This document shows, in pieces, positions 18,135 to 25,204 of a stretch of DNA of 64,000 nucleotides. The notes beneath the pieces are model-generated. The model did no database searches and was not told the DNA's origin. It saw only the letters and a list, made by a program, of their open reading frames with translations. The stretch is from JAEUHO01 sp046350655. GTDB lineage: Bacteria > Planctomycetota > PLA2 > JAEUHO01. The stretch's first letter is position 1; each line of letters starts with the position of its first letter. The position numbers were made by a program, and so were the translations under genes. The DNA is taken from positions 1,054,001 to 1,118,000 of the forward strand of contig JAXMAB010000004.1 of NCBI GenBank assembly GCA_046350655.1. The letters are read 5' to 3'.

Positions 18135-18725
18135 GTGGCCGACGTTCGGTCCGTCTCCGCGATGGAACCCCCCGCCTGGACCGGGTGGCTGGCGCGTTGG
18201 CTGCGCCGCCCCGGCGCGCGCAACGGCGCCGCCGCCCCCGTCCGTGAAGCGCCCCTGCCGCCCCCGGTCCCCGCGAGCGCGATGCACGCGGTCGAGGAGT
18301 CGGTGGCCCAGGAGGCGCTCGGCGTCAGCGAGTCCGCGTGGGCCCGCATGATGACGAAGGTGCGCGACGCGACGAAGGCCGACTGCGTCTTCGCCGTGGA
18401 GGCCGCGGGCCTCGTCGTCGCCCGCACCGGCACCTACGGCCGCGCCGAGGTGGACCGCGTCGCCGCGCACCTCTCGCGTTCGTTCGACTTCCTCGACCCG
18501 CTGACCGAGATCGGCAGCGCGGTCGAGTCGGTGTGCGTGATGTTCACGGAGGGGCGCTGGCTGACGGCCATGCGGATCGTCCCGGCCGAGAACATCGTCG
18601 TCACGATCGGCGTGATCGGGCCCTACACGATCGTCCGCGAGGACCGCGAGCGCATCCGGAGCGTCTTCACGACGGTCTTCCTGCGCGAGTGGGCCCGTCA
18701 GGGCGCGCCCGTCCCTCACGTCTGA
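18135..18725 (+). CDS. Roadblock/LC7-like domain protein
   Basis: A 196-residue protein with a Pro/Ala-rich N-terminal third. An alpha/beta domain follows (about residues 75-185: ADCVFAVEAAGLVVARTGTY, then ESVCVMFTEGRWLTAMRIV and VVTIGVIGPYTIVRE). This fits a roadblock/LC7 fold, commonly a partner of small GTPases such as MglA. No GTPase gene is adjacent. GTG 18135 is chosen because GGAGG lies 7 nt upstream. A repeat-rich gap follows. Confidence 0.6.
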   Translation: MADVRSVSAMEPPAWTGWLARWLRRPGARNGAAAPVREAPLPPPVPASAMHAVEESVAQEALGVSESAWARMMTKVRDATKADCVFAVEAAGLVVARTGTYGRAEVDRVAAHLSRSFDFLDPLTEIGSAVESVCVMFTEGRWLTAMRIVPAENIVVTIGVIGPYTIVREDRERIRSVFTTVFLREWARQGAPVPHV

Positions 18726-18743
18726 TCCGCCCGCGTCGGCCAC

Positions 18744-18754
18744 CGGGCCTCGCG
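18744..18754 (-). repeat. CGCGAGGCCCG dispersed repeat core
   Basis: Exact core copy in minus orientation, continuing as CGGGCCTCGCGTCCCC. It forms an inverted pair with the copy at 18826. Confidence 0.7.
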
Positions 18755-18769
18755 TCCCCGCGAACCCGA

Positions 18770-18814
18770 CCGACACCGAGACGATGGGCTACGACCCCGT
18801 CGTCCCGCTGTCGG
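18770..18814. repeat. CTACGAC-loop hairpin, copy 1
   Basis: Outer stem CCGACA/TGTCGG and inner 9-bp stem GACGATGGG/CCCGTCGTC (one T-G pair) around loop CTACGAC. It sits exactly between the inverted 11-mer copies at 18744 and 18826. Confidence 0.7.
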
Positions 18815-18825
18815 ACCGGGGGGGA

Positions 18826-18836
18826 CGCGAGGCCCG
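18826..18836 (+). repeat. CGCGAGGCCCG dispersed repeat core
   Basis: Exact core copy preceded by GGGGGGGA. Partner of the inverted copy at 18744. Confidence 0.7.
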
Positions 18837-19154
18837 GCGCGCGTCACTCGAGCGTGACGTCGACGGTGCCGCCGGTGGGCGCGGTCGTCGTCGCCGTCGG
18901 CATGACATCCCGGCCCCGAGGACCACGCGGTGTCGCAAGGTCTCGCCCTCCGCGCGCATCGTACGCCGGGGCGGCGGGCCGCGGGTGGGGGCCGGAACGA
19001 CGCGGGGGCCGGCCGAACGGCCGACCCCCGGCCCCCCGCACACGCGGAGGCGGAAGCAGGGCCCGTCTGGGGGCGGGCCCCCTCCGCACATCCCGAACGT
19101 CCATCGAGAACGTCCACCCTAGAAAGCGGTGGCGCCCTCGCCCGTGTTTCGCGC

Positions 19155-19165
19155 CGGGCCTCGCG
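19155..19165 (-). repeat. CGCGAGGCCCG dispersed repeat core
   Basis: Exact core copy in minus orientation (CGGGCCTCGCGGTCCCC), 19 bp before the second CTACGAC hairpin. Confidence 0.7.
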
Positions 19166-19183
19166 GTCCCCCGGGCCCGAGTT

Positions 19184-19212
19184 GGAACAAAGGGCTACGA
19201 CCCCGTTGTTCC
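19184..19212. repeat. CTACGAC-loop hairpin, copy 2
   Basis: Stem GGAACAAAGGG/CCCGTTGTTCC (10 of 11 pairs) around CTACGAC. Confidence 0.75.
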
Positions 19213-19218
19213 GAAGTT

Positions 19219-19247
19219 GGAACAACGGGCTACGACCCCGTTGTTCC
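19219..19247. repeat. CTACGAC-loop hairpin, copy 3
   Basis: Perfect 11-bp stem GGAACAACGGG/CCCGTTGTTCC around CTACGAC, 6 bp after copy 2. Confidence 0.8.
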
Positions 19248-19250
19248 ACC

Positions 19251-19291
19251 GACGCCGAAACGAACGGCTACGACCCCGTTGGTTCGGTGTC
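19251..19291. repeat. CTACGAC-loop hairpin, copy 4
   Basis: Imperfect long stem with outer GACGCCG/CGGTGTC and inner CGAACGG/CCGTTGG pairing around CTACGAC. It starts 10 bp after the stop of the minus-strand gene, where it could also act as a terminator. Confidence 0.65.
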
Positions 19292-19300
19292 GCCGGGAAC

Positions 19301-20596
19301 CTACTTCGCGGAGGGGCGCGCCTCGGCCTTCGCCCCCGCGTCCGCGAACGACTGCACCAAGGCGTCCGCGTCGGCCTTCGACATCCCCGTCTTCACCGGC
19401 TGCGGCACCGACTCCACCAGGTCCTTGCACGCCTTGAGCCCCAGCCCCGTCGCCGTCCGCACGACCTTGATCGCCAGCAACTTGTTCGAACCCGCGTCGA
19501 TCAGGACGACGTCGTAGGTCTCGGCCGCGGGAGCCGCAGGAGCCGCCGGTGCCGCGGGGGCGGGCGGCGCCGCGGGGGCGGACGCGAGGATCAGGTCGAG
19601 CCTCGCCTGGAGGTGCCCCGGGTCCGAGAAGGTCACCATGTTCCGGCCGCCCTCGGTCTTCGGACCGATCGCCGTCGCATAGGAGCACTCGAAACACAGG
19701 AAGAACACCGCCTCCTTCGCCGCCGTCTTCAGCACCAGCGCATGCCGCGGGTTGAAGCACTTCGCGGGATCCCCGCCCCGCGCATAGCCGCGGTAGAGCT
19801 GGTCGCTGAGGGCCTTGCGTGCCGACGCCCGGGTGACCGTCGCCTTCGCCTTCACCCCGCGACCCTCGGCCAAGAGCGCCGTCGCCTGCGCGTACGGCGT
19901 CCCCTCGCCCTTCAGGCTGCCGTGGCCGAACGGCGCGTAGACCTCCGGGTCGATCCCGTAGACCTCCATCGTGTCCGGCTCCGACAACCCGAAGAGCTCC
20001 ATCGGCGCCGACAGCTGCGGCCCCTTCTCGCCCCGCGACGCGGCCTCCTCCGCCTTCTCCACGTCCTCCGCCAGCGGCACCTTCCCCGCTCGCAGGAGCC
20101 CGTCGAGGCGCGCCTTCAGCCCCCCGACGTCGTGGAAGTCGAGCAGCGCCCCCGCGGTCGTGTCCGGCGCCAGGATCACCGCGTAGTGGCACGCGAAGCA
20201 CAGCTGGATCGCCACCGTCACGTCGCCCTTGCGCGCCACGATCGCGTGCCGCGGGTCGTAGCACCCCGCCGCCGGCCCCTTCGCCTCCCGCCCCGCCACC
20301 AGCGCCTTCACGATCTCCGCCCGCTCCGCCGCCGCGACCTCCACCCGCCCGTACACGCCCTCCGCCCCCGCCACCGCCTCCAGCCACCGCGCGAGCGGCC
20401 GCCCGCCGGCCGCCTCCTTCCCGTAGCCCCACGGCCGGTGCACCGTCGGGTCGATCGACACGACCGCGAACGCGTCCGCGCCCGCCAGCACCTCCGCCAC
20501 CGACGCCGGCAGCGCCTCCTCCGCGCGCGCGACGGGCGCCGCGCCCACGACCACCAGCGACGAGAGCAGCCACCACGCGAGTCGGGAACGGCGCAT
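19301..20596 (-). CDS. Secreted protein with duplicated Cys domain and L7/L12-type C-terminal domain
   Basis: A 431-residue protein. Residues 1-25 are a Sec signal peptide ending ARA. Two homologous modules follow. Module 1 (about 40-168) has IDPTVHRPWGYG, CYDPRHAIV (Cys112) and CFAC (Cys133, Cys136). Module 2 (about 208-336) has IDPEVYAPFGHG, CFNPRHALV (Cys280) and CFEC (Cys301, Cys304). An Ala/Pro linker leads to residues 360-427, which read like the ribosomal L7/L12 C-terminal domain (YDVVLIDAGSNKLLAIKVVR, then TGLGLKACKDLVESVPQPVK). The ATG has GGAGG 4 nt upstream. Each module may bind metal. Exporting an L7/L12-like fold is unusual. Function is unknown. Confidence 0.85.
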   Translation of the reverse strand: MRRSRLAWWLLSSLVVVGAAPVARAEEALPASVAEVLAGADAFAVVSIDPTVHRPWGYGKEAAGGRPLARWLEAVAGAEGVYGRVEVAAAERAEIVKALVAGREAKGPAAGCYDPRHAIVARKGDVTVAIQLCFACHYAVILAPDTTAGALLDFHDVGGLKARLDGLLRAGKVPLAEDVEKAEEAASRGEKGPQLSAPMELFGLSEPDTMEVYGIDPEVYAPFGHGSLKGEGTPYAQATALLAEGRGVKAKATVTRASARKALSDQLYRGYARGGDPAKCFNPRHALVLKTAAKEAVFFLCFECSYATAIGPKTEGGRNMVTFSDPGHLQARLDLILASAPAAPPAPAAPAAPAAPAAETYDVVLIDAGSNKLLAIKVVRTATGLGLKACKDLVESVPQPVKTGMSKADADALVQSFADAGAKAEARPSAK

Positions 20597-20721
20597 CGCA
20601 CCTCCAGGGTCCGGCCTCTCACCTAGGACACCACGACCCGGGCCCCGTTCCTCGTCTCCACCCGCGCCGAGGCCCGCCGTCCTGCGGGGCCCACCCCCGG
20701 GGGCGGTCGGACGCACCGGTA

Positions 20722-20732
20722 CGCGAGGCCCG
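20722..20732 (+). repeat. CGCGAGGCCCG dispersed repeat core
   Basis: Exact core copy in the form GTACGCGAGGCCCGGCGGCCG, between two divergent genes. Confidence 0.7.
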
Positions 20733-20832
20733 GCGGCCGTCACCCCGGCGAAGGAGGATCGTCCCGCAACCGATCCACCACAGGGGCGCGTCGCGGGTCC
20801 AGCGGCCGTCCCCCGGAGCCCCCTCGCGTCCC

Positions 20833-22347
20833 ATGCACGACGTCTTCTCCCGGCTGTTCGAACGGCACTTCGGCGTCGCCCCCGTCTCGACGGCCCCGCT
20901 GGCCGCCGACGGCAGCCAGCGGCGCATGGTCCGGGTGATCGGCCCCGGCGGCGAGACGGCGGTCGGCGTGGTCGGCCCCGACGCCGACGAGAACCGGGCG
21001 TTCCTCTCCTTCACCGCGTCGTTCCGGTCCATCGGCCTGCCGGTGCCCGAGATCTACGGCGTGGACGAGGCGACCGGCCACTACCTCGAGGAGGACCTCG
21101 GCGACACGACGCTCTTCCGCGCGCTGACCGCGGCCCGCGAGGCCGGCGGCGGGACGTTCCCGCCCGACCTCGTGCCCGTTTACCGGCGCGTGCTCGAGGT
21201 GCTGCCGCGGTTCCAGGTCGACGGCGGGCGGGTCGTGGACTACCGCGTCGCCTACCCGCGCGCCGCGTTCGACCGCCAGTCGATGCAGTGGGACCTCGAC
21301 TACTTCAAGTACCACTTCCTGAAGCTGGCCCACGTCCCGTTCAACGAGGACCGCCTGCAGCGCGACTTCGACCGCCTCATCGCGCGCCTGCTCGCGACCG
21401 ACACCTCGCACTTCCTCTACCGCGACTGCCAGTCGCGCAACGTGATGCTGCGGCCCGGCGCCGACGGCACGCCCGAGCCCTGGTTCATCGACTACCAGGG
21501 CGGGCGGCGCGGCGCGCTGGCCTACGACCCCGCGTCGCTGCTGTACGACGCGAAGGCCGCGATCCCGCCGACGCTGCGCGAGGAGCTCCTCGAGCACTAC
21601 CTCGACGCGCTCTCCGCCTGCCTGCCCGTGGACCGCGCCGCGTTCCGCGCGGACTTCCGCGGCTACGTGCTCGTCCGGATCCTGCAGGCGATGGGGGCCT
21701 ACGGCTACCGCGGGTTCTACGAGCGCAAGACGCACTTCCTCCAGAGCGTCCCGCACGCCGTGCGCAACCTCGAGGCCCTGCTCGCGGGCGGGCTCGTCGA
21801 CGTGGACGTGCCCGAGCTGCGCGCGGTGCTCGAGCGCGTGTGCGCGCGCGACGACCTGCGGCGCGTGCCCGACGCGACGGCGTCGGGGCTCACCGTGCGC
21901 GTGGGCTCGTTCAGTTACCGGTTCGGGTACCCCGACGGCGACCCCGTCCACGGCGGCGGCTTCGTCTTCGACTGCCGCGCGCTCGACAACCCGGGCCTCG
22001 ACCCGACGCTCGCCCCGCTCGACGGCCGGCACCCCGCGGTGATCCGCCGGCTCGAGAGCGACCCGCTCGTCGCGGGGTTCGTGGCCTCGGCGACGGGCCT
22101 CGTCGACGCGCAGGTCGCGGCCTACCTCGCGAAGGGCTACACCGACCTCGACGTGCACTTCGGCTGCACGGGCGGCCGCCACCGGTCGGTCTACTGCGCC
22201 GAGCGCCTCGCCGCCGGGCTCCGCGCGAAGTTCCCCGCGGTGAAGGTGGTGGTCCGGCACCGCGAGCAGACGCGTTCGCCCGCGCTCCCGGCGGCGGGGG
22301 CGTCCTCGACCAGTACCTCCAGTGCCCATCCGTCCTCCGGGACGTGA
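20833..22347 (+). CDS. Amino-sugar kinase (APH/AmgK-like) fused to RapZ C-terminal domain
   Basis: A 504-residue fusion. Residues 1-335 are an aminoglycoside-phosphotransferase-type kinase (catalytic HFLYRDCQSRNVML, metal-binding WFIDYQGGRRGALAYDPASL), close in plan to AmgK, which phosphorylates MurNAc/GlcNAc at C1. Residues 355-485 match the RapZ C-terminal domain (GGFVFDCRALDNPG, DGRHPAVI, HFGCTGGRHRSVYCAERL). In E. coli RapZ this domain senses glucosamine-6-phosphate and binds RNA. It is followed 13 bp later by a MurU-like gene. The pair suggests peptidoglycan amino-sugar recycling with a built-in sugar-phosphate sensor. The Ser/Thr-rich tail (ASSTSTSSAHPSSGT) is not part of either domain. 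Confidence 0.9.
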   Translation: MHDVFSRLFERHFGVAPVSTAPLAADGSQRRMVRVIGPGGETAVGVVGPDADENRAFLSFTASFRSIGLPVPEIYGVDEATGHYLEEDLGDTTLFRALTAAREAGGGTFPPDLVPVYRRVLEVLPRFQVDGGRVVDYRVAYPRAAFDRQSMQWDLDYFKYHFLKLAHVPFNEDRLQRDFDRLIARLLATDTSHFLYRDCQSRNVMLRPGADGTPEPWFIDYQGGRRGALAYDPASLLYDAKAAIPPTLREELLEHYLDALSACLPVDRAAFRADFRGYVLVRILQAMGAYGYRGFYERKTHFLQSVPHAVRNLEALLAGGLVDVDVPELRAVLERVCARDDLRRVPDATASGLTVRVGSFSYRFGYPDGDPVHGGGFVFDCRALDNPGLDPTLAPLDGRHPAVIRRLESDPLVAGFVASATGLVDAQVAAYLAKGYTDLDVHFGCTGGRHRSVYCAERLAAGLRAKFPAVKVVVRHREQTRSPALPAAGASSTSTSSAHPSSGT

Positions 22348-22360
22348 GGCCCGGCCCGCC

Positions 22361-23089
22361 GTGGACGCACTGATCTTCGCGGCGGGGCTCGGCACGCGGC
22401 TCGCGCCGCTCACGGACGACCGTCCGAAGGCGCTCGTCGAGGTCGGCGGCGTGCCGCTCCTCGAGCACGTCGCGCGACGGCTCGTCGCGGCGGGCGCGAC
22501 GCGGCTCGTCGTCAACGTCTGCCCGTTCGCGGACCGCATCGAGGCGTTCCTGCGCGCCCGCGACGGCTTCGGCGTCGAGGTGCGGGTCTCGCGCGAGGCG
22601 CCCGCGCCCCTCGAGACCGGCGGCGGGCTGCGCCAGGCCGCGCCGCTGCTCCGGCGCGACGGCCCGATCCTGCTCCACAACGTGGACGTGCTGACCGACC
22701 TCCCGCTCGCGGCGCTCCTCGACGCGCACGCGCGGTCGGGGGCGCTCGCGACGCTCGCGGTGATGGACCGGGCGTCGTCGCGGCGGCTGCTCTTCGACGA
22801 CCGCGGGCTCCTGGGCCGCGTGGACGACGTGAAGGGCGTCCGACGCGAGGCCCGGCCGCCCTCGGGGGCCGTGGTCGAGCGCGCGTTCTGCGGCGTGCAC
22901 GTGGTCGACCCTTCCCTCCTGGACCGCCTGACGGAGTCCGGCGTCTTCTCGATCCTCGAGCCCTATCTCCGGCTCGCGGGCGAGGGGGCGATCCTGCGTC
23001 CCTTCTCCGCCGACGGCTGCCGCTGGATCGACGTGGGCCGTCCCGCCGACCTCGCGCGCGCGAACGCGTCCCCGTTGCCGCCGCCGTAG
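22361..23089 (+). CDS. MurU-like sugar-1-phosphate nucleotidyltransferase
   Basis: A 242-residue NTP-transferase. The N-terminal ALIFAAGLGTRLAPLT...RPKALVEVGG is the nucleotide-binding signature, with NVDVLTDLPL (metal Asp) in the middle and a catalytic-Lys-like GVRREARP region. In the recycling pathway MurU makes UDP-MurNAc from MurNAc-1-phosphate. That substrate is inferred from the adjacent AmgK-like kinase. GTG 22361 is chosen because the conserved motif begins two residues later. An exact CGCGAGGCCCG core (22844-22854) lies inside the gene and encodes part of RREARP. Confidence 0.85.
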   Translation: MDALIFAAGLGTRLAPLTDDRPKALVEVGGVPLLEHVARRLVAAGATRLVVNVCPFADRIEAFLRARDGFGVEVRVSREAPAPLETGGGLRQAAPLLRRDGPILLHNVDVLTDLPLAALLDAHARSGALATLAVMDRASSRRLLFDDRGLLGRVDDVKGVRREARPPSGAVVERAFCGVHVVDPSLLDRLTESGVFSILEPYLRLAGEGAILRPFSADGCRWIDVGRPADLARANASPLPPP

Positions 23090-23115
23090 CCGGTCGTGCG
23101 GAGCGGTCCGCGCGA

Positions 23116-23550
23116 TCAGAGGGGCTTGCGGACGAGGACGGCGGTGTGGGGCGCGTAGCCGGAGGAGGCGTAGAAGCCGAGGACCTCGGGTCGGCTGTCG
23201 AGGAAGACCGAGCGACAGCCGTCCGCGCGGGCCGCGGCCTCGATCGTCGAGAGGAGGGCCGCGCCGATGCCGCGGCCGCGCGCGGAGGCCGTCACGACGA
23301 GGTCGTCCACGTGCAGGTGCTCGCCGCGCGCGATCGTGCGGACGCGACGGCACCCGAGCACGCCGAGGAGCACGCCGTCGGACCACGCCCCGAAGAGCCG
23401 GTAGCCCACCGTCATCGCCTGCGCGCGCACGTCGGACGCGAGCTCGGCCTCGGTCCGATGCGTGCGGAGCTCGCGGAGGATCCGCAGCACGTCCGGCGGC
23501 GGGTCGCGGGTGAGGTCCACGGGACGGACGTCGACGACGGGGGCGGTCAT
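23116..23550 (-). CDS. GNAT family N-acetyltransferase
   Basis: A 144-residue acetyltransferase. It has a GVLGCRRV strand, LHVDDLVVTASARGRGIGAALL (acetyl-CoA binding R-G-x-G-I-G/A pyrophosphate loop) and a C-terminal FLDSRPEVLGFYASSGYAP, the usual GNAT end motif. The substrate is unknown. The ATG has AGGAG 7 nt upstream. It is convergent with the MurU-like gene. Confidence 0.9.
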   Translation of the reverse strand: MTAPVVDVRPVDLTRDPPPDVLRILRELRTHRTEAELASDVRAQAMTVGYRLFGAWSDGVLLGVLGCRRVRTIARGEHLHVDDLVVTASARGRGIGAALLSTIEAAARADGCRSVFLDSRPEVLGFYASSGYAPHTAVLVRKPL

Positions 23551-23570
23551 CGGGGGCTCCTGCGGGCGGC

Positions 23571-23581
23571 CGGGCCTCGCG
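23571..23581 (-). repeat. CGCGAGGCCCG dispersed repeat core
   Basis: Exact core copy in minus orientation (CGGGCCTCGCGTCCCGG) just upstream of the GNAT gene, next to its Shine-Dalgarno leader. Confidence 0.7.
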
Positions 23582-23746
23582 TCCCGGGGAGAGGGACCGC
23601 GTCCGGGATCGTGCCGCCCATCGTCGCCGGGCCGGGCCCGATGGGAAGGGTGCGATCGGACGGCCCGGCCGTGGACTCGGTCGCCGCCCGCGTGCGCGGG
23701 ACGGCCGGGGCGCATAGGCTGCCGTCGGTCGCCGGGAGGTCCGGAC

Positions 23747-24520
23747 ATGCTCGCGTCGCTCGCCCCGTGGATCACGCCGCTCCTGTTCCTCGGCATGCTC
23801 GGGTGCTTCATGCTCGGACAGAAGATGGGCGCGCGACGCCTGGCGCGCGACCCGGAGGGCGGGCGCGAGGGCATCGGCGCCATCGAGGGCGCGGTCTTCG
23901 CGTTCATGGGGCTGCTGCTCGCGTTCACGTTCTCCGGCGCGACGTCGCGCTTCGACGAGCGCAAGAAGCTCGTGATGGACGAGGCGATCGCGCTCGGGTC
24001 GGCCTACCAGCGGCTCGACCTCCTGCCCGCGGCCGCGCAGGGCGAGCTGCGCGGGCTCCTGGCGCAGTACGTGGACGCGCGACTCGCCGCGTACCGGAAG
24101 GTCGGCGACACCGAGGCGACGGAGGCCGCGATCGCCGCGGCGGAGGCGATCGAGGGGAGGATCTGGGCGGCGGCCGTGGCCGCGACGGCGTCGACCCCGC
24201 CGTCCACGGCGACGCTGGTGCTCCCGGCGCTCGACGAGGCCTTCGACCTCGCGACGACGCGCCTGTCGGTGGCGCGGTGGATGCACCCGCCGGCGGTGAT
24301 CTTCGTGATGCTCGTGATCTCGGCGCTGCTGTGCGCGCTGTTCGTCGGCGACGGCATGGCGGGGACGAGGGCGCGGCCGTGGTTCCACGCGGTCGGGTTC
24401 GCGGTGATGTTGTGCGGCTCGATCTTCGTGATCCTCGACCTCGAGTACCCGCGCCGGGGCTTCTTCCGCGTCGACGACGTGGACCAGGCGCTGCTGCAGG
24501 TGCGGGCGGCGATGCGCTGA
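23747..24520 (+). CDS. Bestrophin-like (DUF4239-type) membrane protein
   Basis: A 257-residue protein with hydrophobic helices at about residues 5-22, 45-65, 180-200 and 215-235. A helical soluble stretch lies between helices 2 and 3 and contains TSRFDERKKLVMDEAIALGSAY. This arrangement and the DEA.A.G.AY motif match DUF4239/bestrophin-like proteins, which are possible anion channels. ATG 23747 has GGGAGG 7 nt upstream. Confidence 0.8.
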   Translation: MLASLAPWITPLLFLGMLGCFMLGQKMGARRLARDPEGGREGIGAIEGAVFAFMGLLLAFTFSGATSRFDERKKLVMDEAIALGSAYQRLDLLPAAAQGELRGLLAQYVDARLAAYRKVGDTEATEAAIAAAEAIEGRIWAAAVAATASTPPSTATLVLPALDEAFDLATTRLSVARWMHPPAVIFVMLVISALLCALFVGDGMAGTRARPWFHAVGFAVMLCGSIFVILDLEYPRRGFFRVDDVDQALLQVRAAMR

Positions 24521-24615
24521 CACGTCACGGGGCGTGGAGCCCGACCGAACGGTCCCAGCCGCCGGCCGGCGCGCTGCGACGACGGTCGGGGACGATGCCC
24601 TCCCGCGGTCCACGG

Positions 24616-24621
24616 TACGCT
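24616..24621 (+). promoter_or_regulatory. -10 box TACGCT, leaderless start
   Basis: TACGCT ends 6 nt before the ATG at 24628, with no Shine-Dalgarno sequence. Confidence 0.65.
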
Positions 24622-24627
24622 CCACGG

Positions 24628-25080
24628 ATGCGCGGTTCCCTGTCCCGAGCGCTGATGATCTCGGGCCTGGTGGCCGGCGCGGGGGCGGTCGCGTGGTTCG
24701 CGACGTCCGACCGCGAGGGCGACCGGGCCCCGGATGCCCGGTCGGACGCGGCGACGCCGGACGACGACCTCGGCGCGGGGACGCGCCCCGCGCCGCCGCC
24801 GGCCGACGCGACGCGGCTCCGCGTGACGGTGCGGGACGGCGCCACGTCCGACCGCTGGGTCGTCGTCGTCGAGGGCGTCGAGGTCGAGGTCCCGCGGGCC
24901 TCGGGCGGTCCGAGGGATGCGGCCCTCGAGCGCCTCGCGGGCGTCGTGCGGGACGCGACGACCGGCCGCGCGTGGGCCGGGGCCTCGTTGGCGGTCGAGG
25001 CGAAGGATGCGCTGTCGCTGACGATGCGACTCATGGACGCGCTCGCGAACGTCGGCCTGCGCGACGTCGAGATGCGGTAG
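24628..25080 (+). CDS. Single-span membrane protein, possibly ExbD/TolR-like
   Basis: A 150-residue protein with one N-terminal transmembrane helix (about residues 8-26), a Pro/Asp/Ala-rich linker and a periplasmic alpha/beta domain ending SLAVEAKDALSLTMRLMDAL...GLRDVEM. That ending resembles the last strand-helix-strand of ExbD/TolR. The transmembrane Asp typical of ExbD is not visible and no ExbB partner is adjacent, so the assignment is tentative. The ATG follows TACGCT by 6 nt. Confidence 0.55.
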   Translation: MRGSLSRALMISGLVAGAGAVAWFATSDREGDRAPDARSDAATPDDDLGAGTRPAPPPADATRLRVTVRDGATSDRWVVVVEGVEVEVPRASGGPRDAALERLAGVVRDATTGRAWAGASLAVEAKDALSLTMRLMDALANVGLRDVEMR

Positions 25081-25154
25081 GGCGCGGCCCGCGACCCCGC
25101 GGACGGCGGCGGGCGGCGGGGTGCGTGAGGCGGTCGCCGGCCCGCGGCGGCCGC

Positions 25155-25165
25155 CGGGCCTCGCG
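25155..25165 (-). repeat. CGCGAGGCCCG dispersed repeat core
   Basis: Exact core copy in minus orientation within GGCCGCCGGGCCTCGCGTGC, 28 bp upstream of the -10 of the EamA gene. Confidence 0.7.
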
Positions 25166-25192
25166 TGCCCTCGACGGGGCCCGAGGGTCGGG

Positions 25193-25198
25193 TAGGAC
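25193..25198 (+). promoter_or_regulatory. -10-like box TAGGAC, leaderless start
   Basis: TAGGAC ends 6 nt before the GTG at 25205. It is weaker than the other boxes because the final T is missing. Confidence 0.4.
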
Positions 25199-25204
25199 AG
25201 TCGG

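Larger units (their letters stand above)
18726..19300. other. Gene-free repeat hot spot
   Basis: 575 bp between a plus-strand gene and a convergent minus-strand gene. It holds three copies of the 11-mer repeat core (18744, 18826, 19155), four hairpins with the shared apical loop CTACGAC (18770-18814, 19184-19212, 19219-19247, 19251-19291) and two further stable hairpins (19004-19029, 19050-19087). A minus-strand frame ending at 18844 (…GGTVDVTLE) resembles the last strand of a carboxypeptidase-regulatory-like domain and may be a gene remnant. No convincing gene is present. Confidence 0.7.
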
